DNA from: Tremella fuciformis
Lineage: Eukaryota; Basidiomycota; Tremellomycetes; Tremellales; Tremellaceae
Direction: 5' to 3'
NCBI GenBank assembly: GCA_032768795.1
Contig: CP136492.1
Span: 1,426,001 to 1,490,000, forward strand
Length of the DNA: 64,000 nt
In this document: piece by piece, positions 18,963 through 30,512 of the stretch
How the letters are laid out: each line of letters begins with the position of its first letter
How positions within the stretch are numbered: position 1 is the first letter of the stretch
The notes under the pieces: generated by a model
The model's input: the letters and a program-made list of their open reading frames with translations, nothing else
What the model was told of the DNA's origin: nothing
Databases searched by the model: none
Translations under genes and position numbers: made by a program

Positions 18963-20686
18963 ATGGCGTTACACCCGTGTGGGGTGCCGCTCTGCGAAGA
19001 GATGGCGATGACTGGACCAGCCGACGTCTACATTGCCTGTCAGTCTTGCGGCGAACGTCTTTGTGGACTGCATCATTATGACCCCATTCATCACAAGTGC
19101 GCCAGGAAGAGTGAGGAGACTTGCATGGAGCTGGAGATTGTGCAAGAAGTTATCCTGGTCAGCAGTCACGAAAGCAACCAAAGTATCAAGGCTGACGCTC
19201 TCAGGGGAACACCGTCCAGAATCAGCTCGACCTTCCGACCTATCTCGCAGAAGCAATGGCTTTACGGCCTGGCCATAGCTGCAAAGGACCCTCTGAGCTG
19301 GTCAGAGAGGTCATGCATTGCGTATGTCGGGAGAAAGAGTTGACGATCTTCGAAGGGCAGTATCACTGGAACTTCTTCATCACCTTCGACGATGAGGTCA
19401 AATGGGTCGTCCGCATGTCGCAGAAGGCCCACACGAATCCGCCGTTACCTGCTCTGTATGTGACGGCCGCCAGCGAGTGCACAACCTTGCAAGTGCTGAG
19501 CACTGCGGGCATCAAAGTGCCCCATGCATGGCCATCGACGAGTTTCAAGACTCGTCAGCTGTCTCAGGCAATGCTAGGGTGTCGAAGCTGAAAGGGCAGC
19601 ACATACAGGACAACCTTACTTCTTCACAGAGTTCGTGCAGGGCACATTCTACGAACACTTTCTAGGACGAGCGCATAGGGAGACGGCGCCGTCTGAGGTC
19701 GATATGCAGCACATCCGATGCCTAGCCGAATATTTCATCGAGGTGTCTGACCTGTCCTTCGACTCTGTTGGCAGCCTCCACGCAGATGGCGATGGGCAAC
19801 CGCAAGTCGGGCCAATAGTAACACCGTTTGTCATGCTGTCAAGCCCGCCGTGGTTTCTTGGGCCATTTCCCACAGCTCGGGCATTCTACCTGGCGTACAT
19901 CGACAAGGCACTCGAGCAGACACTTGCCGGCCTCTATTACTGCGCAAGGTGGGCCATCGATGGCTACATCATCCTCACAGTCCTACGGAAGCTGCTCGAG
20001 GAATGCCCGGAATTGGAGCACGGTCCATGGCATGTCAAGGCAGTGGATGACAAGGGCGATCGGTACTTCTTCGCTGACGGGCGGCTGACAGGGGTTATTG
20101 ATTGGGAATGGTCAGTTGGAGTGCTGCCGTCCAATGGTCTCTCTCTGAGTTGAATAGGGCATTCCTGACCTGTAAAGGTGAGGCTTTTGCCGCGCCCAGG
20201 TGTCTTCTCAGTCCCGACTACTACCTCGGAAGCAACAAGCTCAGTGAGTGGGAGATCAGTCTCGCAAGGTCGTACGACGACCTCGGTCGGAGTGATCTGG
20301 CGGAATGTGTTCGCAAGGGCAAGAAGTTTCAGCGAATTCGGGATCTCTTGGAGAAGAACGATCAAGACATCAGTCGCCTACTCGCATTGTATCGAGCTTT
20401 CATCGAGCCAGAGATCGATCCGGATGAAACCGAGCCAGAGACTGTCTCCGAATGGGCGAACCATATTAAAAGGCGATTCCCAGATCTCGTCATCTCAGAG
20501 GACCATCTCGCAATCCTTCGGCTCCGTGCGGCTCGCGCGACTCTTTTGCCTGGAACCGTGGTACCCGCCGACTCGGACGTAGAGGACGAGGAAGAAGAAA
20601 CTGGGGTCAGTGGGGATCGGGACAGCCTCAGCGGCGATATGAGTGATGCCTGCATCGGTCCTGCCGATGATGAGCCCGCGATCTGA
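18963..20686 (+). CDS. AN1-like zinc finger fused to aminoglycoside-phosphotransferase-like domain, copy 2
   Basis: Exons 18963-19157, 19205-19541, 19588-20110 and 20158-20686 encode 527 residues. The first and last exons have the same lengths as in copy 1 (195 and 529 nt), and introns are at the same places. The zinc finger ends CQSCGERLCGLH and continues with the paired H-x-C; the kinase-like part keeps FEGQYHWNFFITF, PYFFTEF and TGVIDWEW. Again the catalytic loop reads A-V-D-D-K-G-D-R where H-x-D-x4-N is expected. The two copies share this loss, so it predates the duplication. Two of the three donors are GTCAG where copy 1 has GTGAG. Confidence 0.75.
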
Positions 20687-21080
20687 CGAGTCTGCCAGTC
20701 TTTTATAGTGAAACCCATCCACTGACAATTTTGCATCGATTTGATATATAGCTGTCCGCCGTCGACTGGAATCCTCGGATCTCCTTCATAACCACTGACA
20801 TGAGAGCAAGGTGCTCGCGCGTAGCCGCAGCAAGCGAGCATCGTCAACTAGTGCGAGAGATTCGGGCACTCGACGCCGTAAAGGAGATTTAGGCAGCGTA
20901 TACGGACTAGGCGGTGTGTCGCTTCAGCAGCTTGGGAGATCCGGCGCTCTATCATAGTGAAGTGTGGGTCAGTGTATGTATGTGCATGCACGCTTTCATT
21001 GCTTCCACAGGTACCGCACAAGGGCAAGATCTATAAACTTTTTGTCGCGCATCGGCAACGGCGCGTGCGCCTCGGACTCT
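20687..21080. other. Convergent 3' region
   Basis: This lies between the stop of zinc-finger gene copy 2 and the stop of the 86-residue gene; no coding signal was seen. Confidence 0.4.
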
Positions 21081-21424
21081 TCACCATTTGCCACTCTTCT
21101 GCTTCGTCTTGGCGTGAGCGTTCTGCCTGGCCTTCTCCTTGGCCGCCTCGGCCTCCTTGACCGCCTTCTCCAGCTCAGCCTGTATAGCGGCGTCTGACAA
21201 TCAGCACCAAAGATGGGTGATGAGCGGACTCACGCTCGGCACAGGCCGTCTTGCCAGGTTGCACGGGCTTCTCACACACGCCGAAGACGGGATACTTGGG
21301 CGCGCGGTAGAACGGGCAAGTGGTCGGGTCGGTATGCCCGCGACAGCGCCGAAGTCTGATATCAGCCCTCACGACTAGACATGCTGGGGAGGACCGACCG
21401 CGGGTAAGGCTCCTCGTCGGCCAT
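21081..21424 (-). CDS. Small cysteine-containing protein, 86 residues
   Basis: Exons 21424-21399, 21355-21234 and 21193-21081 join in phase across introns of 43 and 40 nt (GTCGGT and GTGAGT donors). The protein starts MADEEPYPR. Its middle has four cysteines (CRGH, TTCPFY, GVCEKP, TACAE) that could bind a metal, and its C-terminus is a lysine/alanine/glutamate-rich helix. No family was recognised. A truncated copy of the last exon at 18516-18604 shows that the gene was duplicated together with the neighbouring zinc-finger gene. It is too short and too cut up to be found as a single ORF. Confidence 0.65.
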
Positions 21425-21836
21425 AGTGCTTGTCTCGCTTGTATCGATTGTAGCCTTGACTGGCGGTGAAGAGGCCGGGTCTCGGTGGATGGTGAAGATA
21501 CTGCATGTCTCGATATTTGGCTGGTGAGCTTTATACCTCACAGCCCTGCCTCATGTTTGTATCGCAGATGGGTGTCTTGCTGCCCCGTGCATCTTCAGTA
21601 CGGGTCAGCGGTCCGAAGAAGCATCTCTACGCCGAGAGAGGATAACGGTTCGGCATGAGCCGGGAGATTGACTCGAGTCATCCCTTGAGATAGTATCAGC
21701 TCCACACCTCTGAGTATCTGCGGCTGCTGCACCAGCAATGACGAAATGAGGTGCGACATGAGCCAGAGACACTGACACGCGGCTTGGGGGTGGGTCAAAG
21801 GTGGGAGTCGTACAGATTACATCACCACCCTCGGCG
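21425..21836. other. Region between the 86-residue gene and the urease 3' end
   Basis: Presumed promoter of the small minus-strand gene plus urease 3' flank; nothing else was recognised. Confidence 0.4.
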
Positions 21837-24679
21837 CTAGAATACAAAGTGTCGCTTGGTCAATGGCAACGAGGTTGCAGGCGGAGCATCACAGAGCACA
21901 CCGTCGGCCAATACCTCGTATGTCTCCGGATCCACTGAACTATTAGCTCTGACCAACGTGCGTGGATACGACTCGACGCACCGCTCATCTTGGGCATGGC
22001 ATCGTTCAGCTTCATGTCCTTCTTCCCTATGTCGCGGCAATGCTTCACTCCCTCGGGCCTCTTCTTCAGGCCATAGCTTTGCACGATACCTGAAATGAGC
22101 GCCGCATTACCACGCTGACATGGCACTGACCCTTGTCGATCGAAGCCTGGCTGACCCAGACGACCGAGTTCATCGCCACCGCGCCTGACTGACAGCCCCA
22201 CATGGGGCGGCCGAATACCGGCTGGACCGTGGGAATTGACGCATTCGCATCACCCATCTGTGCCCAGGCGATGATACCGCCTTTGAGGACCATCTCGGGC
22301 TTGGCACCAAAGTTCTCCGGCTTCCACAGAACGAGATCGGCTAGACGACCGGTCTCTACCGATCCAACGAGGTGCGAGATGCCATGTGTGATGGCGCTGA
22401 CAATCAGCTCTGCTTTGAACACCTCATAGCTGCTCACGGGTTCACAGTGTATTTCGCAATGTATCGCTTCACCCGATTGTTGTCATTGCCCTCTTGGTCA
22501 CCTTCGAGAGGGCCTCGTACGTCGCGCATCTTCGTAGCGGTCCTCCACGTTCGCGCCACAACCTCGCCGATACGACCCATAGCTTGCGAGTCGGAGGAGA
22601 TCATCGAGATCGCCCCGGTGTCTTGCAGAACATCTTCGGCCGCTACAGTCTCGGCGCGTATACGCGAGTCGGCAAAGGCAATGTCTTCAGGGATAGATTT
22701 GTCGAGGTGGTGGCAGACCATCAGCATCTGCAGGTCAGAGGATACTATAAGGCTGGGCGATAGTCGCTCACATCGAGATGCTCGTCCAGGGTATTGACGG
22801 CGTATGGTCTTGTCGGGTTCGTCGAACTGGGCAAAACATTTGGATGCTCCACCACGACAATGATATCCGGCGCATGCCCGCCACCAGCACCTTCAGTATG
22901 GTAGCTGGGATTCAGCATTAGTCGTCTTTGTAGGTTGCTGGACTGACGTATGGATGGTCCTCCCATTGATCGCTGCCAAGGTGCTCTCAACATAGCCACT
23001 CTCGTTCAAAGTATCCGTATGAATATTGACCTGAACATCGTACTCGTCACCGACACGCAGAGCTCTGTCGATAGCCTCCGGTGTCGAGCCCCAGTCCTCA
23101 TGCAGCTTGAGCCCACACGCTCCAGCCTCGACGATATCCTTCAGAGCCTTCTCTCCCGAATCGTTCCCTCGGCCGGTGAAGCCAAAGTTGAGGGGGATGT
23201 TGTCGGTAGCAGCAAGCATCGCCTGCATGTAGAACTTCGACGGCGTGCAAGTCGTGGCGTTTGTGCCGTCCGCCGGACCCGTTCCTCCGCCAATGACTGT
23301 GGTGATACCCGAAGCGAGAGCCTCTTGCCATAGCTGAGTGCAGATGTAGTGCACGTGCACATCCAGTGCGCCGGCAGTGACGATGAGCTTCTCGCCAGCG
23401 ATGACTTCGGTGCTCGAGCCGAAGACCATGCCGGGTGTGATGCCGTCCATCATGTCCGGATTGCCGGCCTTGCCTATACCGGTGATGATACCGTTTTTGA
23501 CGCCGATATCGGCCTTGTAGATGCCCGACCAGTCGATGACAAGGGCGTTCGTGATGAGCAAATCGAGCACCTCGTGATCGTGACGATCGGATGCCTGTCC
23601 TTGACCATCACGCAAGACCTTGCCCCCGCCAAACTTGCACTCGTCGCCATAGATAGTGAAGTCCTTCTCGACTTCGACCCAGAGACTCGTATCTCCCAAA
23701 CGCACGCGATCTCCAGTTGTTGGCCCAAACATAGACGCGTAGACTTCGCGGTCCATGTCTGGCACAGGTCCCTCCTGTACCACCTCCTGGGTCTTGTGCC
23801 CAAACTTGCCCTTCTCTACCATCTCCTTGACCAAGGTTTCGCGAGACTCTTCGGCAAACTCGCCCGCACCGAGCCCAGAGCCTCCCATGAGCCTCTTGGT
23901 GCCGCCCACCTCGACGAGCGATACCGTCTTCCGCTCGCCGGGCTCGAAGCGCACCGCGGTACCCGCGGCGATGTCGAGGTGGGTGCCGTACGACAACAGG
24001 CGGTCGAAGATGAGATGAGGGTTGGTCTCGAGAAAAGGGTAGTGCGAGCCGACTTGGATGGGCCGATCGCCTGCATTGACCACCTCGACCAGCCAGCGCT
24101 TGCGTCCGACGTTGAGCTTGATCTTCTCCTTGATGCAAATGACGGCGCCAGGAAGAGGGGCGGTGGTGACTTCGGCAAGGGGAAAGAGATCTTGCGAAGG
24201 GACAGGGTAGAACGAGCCATACAGTGCAGCCTCCACTGCCTGTCAGCTTGACCAGTCATCAACAGCCGAGGACTCGCAATTGCCGTCGTTGGAGCAGATG
24301 GGGTCGTGCACAGTGACGAGGAAAGTCCCATCGGGAAAAGTACCCTCGACTTGTATGTCGTGAATCGACTCGCCCACACCCTCTGATCGATCAGCCCACG
24401 ACTCGACATCCAGAGGTAGTCGCACCCATCACATGCCGCCTGCCCAGCATCTTCTTGCCGAGATCCATGAGCTCAGCAACGGAATGCCGGCCATCACGGA
24501 TGTACTCGTGCAGCTGGCTGGCGATGAGTGCGACTGTTTCCGGGCGGTTGAGCTTGAGTCCGCGGGCCAGACGTTTCTGCGCTAGCTGGCCGAGTGTGAC
24601 CAGTACCAGCTTGTCCTGGGGCGTAAGCATAGGAGAGGGGAGGGCGGTGACATACCTGTTCCCGCGGAAGGAGGTGCAT
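21837..24679 (-). CDS. URE1: Urease
   Basis: Hydrolyses urea to ammonia and carbamate in the cytosol with a two-nickel centre. Nine exons (24679-24656, 24615-24426, 24382-24278, 24235-22948, 22904-22772, 22727-22438, 22396-22131, 22089-21982, 21934-21837) join in phase to 833 residues, the usual length of fungal single-chain ureases. The order is the fused gamma (starts MHLLPREQ), beta and alpha domains. Nickel ligands are visible: HVH, the carbamylated lysine in GLKLHEDWG, and the histidines around [11 protein letters not shown] and [11 protein letters not shown]; the flap has MVCHHLD. Intron 3 has a GC donor (GCGAGT). The first exon is only 24 nt. Accessory proteins for nickel insertion are not in this window. 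Confidence 0.97.
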
Positions 24680-25024
24680 TTCGGCTGGTGACGACCGAAG
24701 GCCGGTCGCTGCTCGCTTTGAAAGCTCGCCTGGTCTCTACACAGCTGGACGCGGCTGCTTTGCGGCCTCCAGAGTCGTACAGCCTGGCGAGCGAGTGTCC
24801 AGTGGAAGGAGTGATGTTGTCGAGAGTGATGCGTGGTGCGGAAAGAGCGAGCAAGCAATTGCCAGGCACTATCAGAGGTCGCCGGTTCCCAATTGGTCCG
24901 GAGCAAGCTGAGCAGTCGGGCCAGTTGTCAAACTCGCGCACCTCTCGCTCACAGCAGTGCAAGAGCAACTTGTCGCATGCAGGTAGGTCTAGTCTAAGCT
25001 GCCAGGCATGAAGAAGCCGCTTCA
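24680..25024. other. Urease upstream region
   Basis: 345 bp between the urease start and the stop of the hydrolase gene; presumed promoter, no motif assigned. Confidence 0.4.
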
Positions 25025-26724
25025 TCACCGCGTACGAGTCATATCCACAATGGCCCATCCCACCTCGCCGCCTCCCTGAACCGCATGCCCGCCCTTGCTG
25101 ACCAGCTCCCACTGCTGCCCGTTCTTGTTCATCGATTCCAGCGTGACCGTTCCGCAGGGTGTAAGATCTCTCACGGCAGCCTTCAGATACTCGCCGATAG
25201 GCCGCGTGATCCAGCGGCGAGAGACAGGCTGGCCATTGGCGTATGTGCCCCGTAGAGAGGTCGTCCAACCCAGATGGCCGCCTTCGGGGGTGATGGCTCC
25301 GAAGGCATGGGAGGATTGACTGAAGGCTTGGCGGGGGAAAGCGTCTAGATGCAGGCGCAGCGTCAGCCTGCGACTTGCAGGGGCAGCCTGTTGGTAACCC
25401 AGACTACTCACGACCGTCGATGAGGGGATCATTGAACGCGTTGATAGCGAGCAGCGGTCTGCTGTCACCACTTGACAACCCCTCCACGGCGCGTACTATA
25501 TGTACTCACCGCCTGATGTCTTGCAAAGCATCCGTGGGACACGCCCAGTCATACATTTCTCCCGAATCCTTGAAAGGCCAGAGGCCCTCGCCCCTTGGCC
25601 CACCCACCTTGGCCGCCAGAACATTTTCCACCTCCTTCATTGTGGCGCCTCCCGTGAGCCACCACCTCCTCATCCGCTTCAGCCGCTTCACGTCCAGCCC
25701 GCTCGTGTCCCACATGCTGGGATTGAGCGCATACAGAGCGCAGAATATGCCCAGCATGAGCTGGGCGATGATGCGCGTGTACAGGAGTCGTGAAGGCGGG
25801 TTTGAGCGCGGTCCATCGACCATGCTGCGGATGTTCCACGGGCACCCGAGGGCCATACCGGACGACAAGAGCGACGACTCGCCTGTCTCGGCGAGGTAGT
25901 GCGTGAGGACTGCCGCGCCGAGAGAGAAGCCCACACCGTGGATTTGGGCACGCGGGTAGTGCGCTCGCAGGTAGTGGAGCGCGAGGGAGAGGTCGAGGGT
26001 GGTGCCGAGTGAGTAGAGCTGTGGGGAGGTGACGGGCGTCCCGGCGCCTGAGGGGGTCAGCCCTTCCTCACGGGAAAGGTATCGCAGACGCACACCCTCG
26101 AAACTGTAGTCAGCACTCGTCTTGACGTCTGCACGTTACTCACATTCACCACGACGCCCCGTGCGCCGAGCCCGCCGTCCGCCTTGCGCCGCGTCACATC
26201 AGCCAAGACTTCTTTGACATAACTCTCGTGGCTGCCGCCCGTCATCCCGTGGCAAATCACAACAATTGGCGCGTCTTCCGGCAAGTCAGCGTGTCGGAGA
26301 GGCGTCAAGTCCAGTCCGCTACAATGAGCTACATTCCGCCGCCAGAGCTACGTCGCTTCACTCACATCGTTCCGCCATCCGGGACGCGCAGGTGGATCCT
26401 GGACCTTAGACCTTCACGACTGCGCCGGCAAGGAAGACGTACCGCTCGTATTCGACCTTGAAGGGTGAGTCGGTGAGTACAGTCCAAAGCGTCTGCAAAT
26501 TCCCTCTTTGACCCTCGTCAGCACAAGATTGTCAGGTAAGTCATCCTCAAGCACTTCACGCACCCGGGAAGCCAGGGAGATAGCTTGAAATCTTCTCTGA
26601 GTGAAGGAACGTTCTTGGCGATCCAACTTCCAGTCTCATTGCCATCATCAAGAACTGACGCAGTTGTCTTCTCCTTGATAGAAGATTGTGGCGGAAAGCA
26701 CCTGATGTTCTTGAAGCCCGTCAT
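25025..26724 (-). CDS. Alpha/beta hydrolase of the YheT / yeast YMR210W-EHT1 family
   Basis: Eight exons (26724-26564, 26505-26443, 26404-26366, 26318-26144, 26103-26094, 26047-25510, 25461-25412, 25344-25025) give 451 residues. The family signature GNLQT is followed by the entry DGGTIGLDL, the oxyanion region ICHGMTGG and the nucleophile elbow GVGFSLGA (Ser). The acid is probably in NAFNDPLID and the histidine in PEGGHLGW. Relatives in yeast hydrolyse or make esters of medium-chain fatty acids or act on acylglycerols; substrate here is unknown. Exon 5 is only 10 nt long and codes for the NFRGC motif together with its neighbours. The third exon has two possible acceptors 6 nt apart. Confidence 0.85.
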
Positions 26725-27154
26725 GATGTGGGCTTGATCCTGTCAGTGACGCGCGGTCAGGGTGTCTCTAAGTATGCAGAACAAGCACGTTCCGACAAAC
26801 CTTCTCCCTTTCAACCATATTTCGGGTATCTTGAAAGGTTGATCGCAGGGGCTGGCCCTACCGTCAGCTGATCAGCGATCCTCACAATGGAGGTGCCAAA
26901 GGGAGCGCCGGATACACGGGTGAACTGACTCGACGGTTGAAGCGGCCGCCGATAGTACTGCCCAAAACATGCATGATGTGATGTCCGAGGCCGCTGTGAG
27001 CGTCGACGTTGGTAAAGTACTTGCTGATTTTACTCGTTCGACACTGCATGCGATGCTGATTGCGCTTGTCGACTGCTACTAGCCGTCAGATGACGATTGC
27101 TTGATTGCCAATTGCCGATTGTCGGATTATGCCCATCTATACTCTAAATGCAGT
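26725..27154. other. Intergenic
   Basis: 430 bp upstream of the hydrolase and downstream of the next minus-strand gene; no gene seen. Confidence 0.4.
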
Positions 27155-28748
27155 CTACCACATACCCAAAAAAGTCCGCATATTCTCGGGCGGAGGGATG
27201 ACCTTGATGCCGCGCTCGTGCCGGGGATGAATGTCCAACATCAATCCGTCATAACTCGGCTCGCAGTGCCCGCCCGCCTTGCCCCACTCTTTGAGCTGTT
27301 TCTGCTCGAATTTGCCGGCCTGTGTCGCCCAGAACTTCTTGACGAGTCCCTGTGCAAGCTCTTTCTCTGGGTGTTCGCGCTGCCCATCTTCTCCCGATAG
27401 GGATAGGCACAGCTCCTCCCACATGTAGTGTGTCGTTGGGTGGGTAAAACCAAGGAAGTAGGTGTTGGCGGGTCGCAGTCGATGTGCCGACTCAAATGCC
27501 TGCTTGAGGCCGAAATGGGATATGTGACTCCGTATCGGCCAAAGAGCATCGATGACCAAGATGGGTAATTGCAATTGTTGAGATTGACGATGTGAGTGAT
27601 TGTTGGTGGGAGCTACCGCATCTGCTTGATCCTCGTCGACAAGCGAGAGACGCTCTACTGTAGGGGTGGATACAGGCTTGCCCGAACTCTCAAGTAACTT
27701 CCAGCTCTCGTCGGGAATCTCTGACACATCTCCGACATATGCTACCGAATCATCGAACACAAAGCTGAGGCAGATGAGCGGCGCTGGCTCGAGCTGATCT
27801 GCAGGTGTGCCTTCTGGATGGCGGAAGTAGATGCCGTGGTAGACTGCTGCATGAGCGTGCGGTCCCCCCTCCGAGCCATATCACCCTCACCTGGGAAGAA
27901 CTTGACATCGATCCCGCATATTTCCTCTCGGGCGTAGTCATCTACCACGTGAAAGCGGAGTGTGGGTCTGTGTGTGAGTTACGCAAACCATCCTTTGTAA
28001 TGACAGACATACACATCTCCACCTCCCGAGGCGAAACTCTTGTCGACCAGATATGGGAAACTCGCTGCTACAGCTTCATATGTCGGTTTATTGAGGTAGA
28101 CCGGTATGGCAGTCCCGAGTCGCATGCACCACTCGCGTAGGTCGTCCAGTCCAAAATACGCATCGGCGTCTACCACCTTTAGCGATGGATTCAGAGGTGA
28201 GTCGTGCACTTACGCCCATGTGTCAGTACGACCGCATCTACAGTCTGGACACCCCATGCCGGGAACAGCTTTGCCGCCTGCTCCCGGAAGGTCTTCCCTA
28301 CATCGACCAGGACATTCTTCCACTTGCCCTGCTTGTCCTTCTTGCGCAGCATGACGCTCGTATTGCCTCTCCTGTTCTTCCATCCTTCGGGCACATCTTT
28401 GTCCACCGCCGCACGACAAGATGAGCAAGGGATGTTGGTCGGCCATTCGCCCGTCGGGTGCCAAGCCCCTTTCGGCGGCTGCGCGACGTGGGACAGGGGG
28501 ATGGTTTCGTGCCACCTCTCGGGATACGAGGCGGAAAGTGTGAGACAAGGGGTGAGGGGTAGACCGGTGGAGGTGCCAGTACCGATGAAGAGCATCTGCA
28601 GCGACTCGTCATCTGCATCTGTGGCGGTCCCGTTGCTCGTGGTGGCCGAAGAAGCGCGCATGGCCGGGAGAGATTGATAGGATGATAGCGGGCCTGATTT
28701 TTGTTTGGGCGATGCTAGTTGATGTGACGAGGTGCGGACATGAGTCAT
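27155..28748 (-). CDS. Metallo-beta-lactamase-fold hydrolase
   Basis: Exons 28748-28214, 28169-28013, 27967-27891 and 27846-27155 give 486 residues. The fold is shown by LFIGTGTSTG, then LVDVGKTF and the metal motif THGHADAYFGLDD (H-x-H-x-D). Further ligands probably lie in FFPAVYHG and YVGDVSEIP (Asp). The family is that of RNase Z/PqqB-like cytosolic proteins widespread in fungi; no substrate can be given. The intron before FFPAVYHG skips a run of six G and ends at GCAGCAG, where two acceptors three bases apart are possible. A 70-residue insertion rich in Q and S lies between two core strands. Confidence 0.85.
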
Positions 28749-29554
28749 CGTCTCTCGTGACGACGATCCTCAACTAAATTTCCTTCCAGATGAAAGTGTC
28801 GCCAGAGTGGGCTCGAGTGGGCTCCGGCTCCGGAGACGGGGATCGAGAGACACGGCGATAAATACCTCTATGGCGTGCTCGATCGTTTCGCTGCTTGTAT
28901 CGCCGAGGTAACTGATCTAGATGGGGGACGCTTCGCCGAAGGGTCTCGCTATACCGTCATTCAAGGTGCTCTGTCGAGGGTGCAGATCGATGCCTTACCT
29001 TACAACAGTTGTCGATTGTCGACCTCGTAATTGCCATCGTAACGTTAGCCAAAAGCGGCCCGAGCTTCAAGGGAATGCCGAGTCCGGCCGGCGTCGTAGA
29101 GGGCTGACACGTCATTTGAATCGGCCTCCCCTGCTTATCACGGAGAATCCGAGGCACCGAGGCCCCAGCGGAAGAGCAGAGCCGGGAGCAAATTGTCACT
29201 CTCGATCGACCAGTCCGATTCCTCCCTCCCTCCTCGCCGCCTTTCTCTCTGTTCTTCTCGGTCACGCCGGCGTTGGCCATTCGTCTTTCAGTCTCTCTCT
29301 CATCTTGTCATCTTCATCGCATTCTCGGTACGTCCGACACACCTGCGGCAGTCAAAGGCCGCCAGTCGACCTCCTAGCCGACGGGTAACGCGTTTCGGAA
29401 AAGGACGTTTCAGCGGAACATCGGTGGCGTCACTACAATTTCATTCACCGACGGGTCACCAGGCGCATTGGACACCTACGAGGCGTACATAACACCTACA
29501 CGAAGCATCTCGACGCCCATTCCACCTGCCCACTTCCAGTGACAACCATCACAC
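28749..29554. other. Divergent promoter region
   Basis: 806 bp between two divergently transcribed genes. The right half is strongly pyrimidine-rich on the plus strand (about 29215-29330), typical of leaders in this genome, and runs into the ATG at 29555. No coding exon was recognised. Confidence 0.45.
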
Positions 29555-30394
29555 ATGTCCACCACTGCCACACCCGTCACCACCTCCTCCACCTCCACTT
29601 CGCCCGCCGCGACCAGTTCTGACTCATCGGACTCGAGCAGCGGCGGCAGCAACAATGGCGCCTCTTTCTACCGCAACGTGAGTTCCCGACTGTCTCTCGC
29701 CTATACATCGATACTGACTCTCAGCTCTTCTATATCCTCATCGGCCTGCTCATAGCGTTCGGCTTCGTCTCCCTCGTGAGCATATGGCGCGCCCGACGGA
29801 GAAGAGCGGCCATTGTGCGTGAGGCACAGCGGCTCGGCGTGCTCGTGCCCGGTGTACCGGGCTATGTGCCCATCCGCGACCGTCGCAATTTCATGTGGAC
29901 AAAGAGCGACGGATCGACCTTGCCAGACTGGTGGGAGGTTGCTGGCGAGGGCGAGAAGGGTGCTCTGGCTCCTTCGCGAGAAGGAGAGTACGAGGGGGAT
30001 AGAGACGCTCAATTGCGCGAACTCGTCAGCTTGCGAATCATAGTACGTCGCCCTAGCTGACAGGCCTCAGATACCCATTGCACTGATACCGCCGCAAGAA
30101 CACGACAGTGCTACACCGGTACCTCACTCGGACTTGCGATACTTCCCCAACCATCTCGCTTACCGCCCTTCACAATTGACACCACAAGCGAATCGCTATA
30201 ACAAGGACGAGGCGGCTCTTGGAGACCTGCGCGGGGAGGATGTCGATGTGGTCGTCATGCTGCGCATGCCCGTTGAACCGGTCCCAGAATCGCAGAATCG
30301 GCAGCCGAGACCCGATGGTGCGGAAGACGAAGAGGGCGTCATGCGGGAGTACGAGGGCATCCATCTGGGCATTGCAAGACTTGGTGTGGAGTGA
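29555..30394 (+). CDS. Single-pass membrane protein, unknown function
   Basis: Three exons (29555-29677, 29725-30024, 30071-30394), all phase 0, encode 248 residues. The N-terminal 35 residues are almost only S, T, A and P and may be glycosylated. A hydrophobic segment FYILIGLLIAFGFVSLVSIW (about residues 43-62) is followed by a basic cluster RARRRRAA, so the long C-terminal part should be cytoplasmic. That part contains an LREL-IPIAL stretch and a proline-rich acidic end. The 46-nt second intron uses a GTCAGC donor; a shorter intron starting at GTACGT is possible but unusually small. No family was recognised. Confidence 0.7.
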
Positions 30395-30512
30395 GGTTTC
30401 ATTTGGTCAGGCTCATCTATCAGCAGGTTGTACTAGTATGGGGAATGGAAGCATGGATGATACATCTGTTTGATTCTATCGTTACAACAGGATTCACCCA
30501 CCGCACCTTTAA

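Noticed and set aside
19158..20157. GTCAG donors in the second zinc-finger gene as signs of decay
   Set aside because: GTCAG(T/C) donors also occur in urease, MCC2, IF2, the protease and others here, so they are normal in this genome.
27850..27895. Frameshift at a run of six G in the MBL-fold gene, or a 22-nt intron
   Set aside because: A 44-nt intron from GTGAGG to GCAG gives the conserved FFPAVYHG and correct phase, so no lesion is needed.
28921..29492. Plus-strand ORFs upstream of the membrane protein gene
   Set aside because: Pyrimidine-rich leader sequence translated by chance; no conserved motif.
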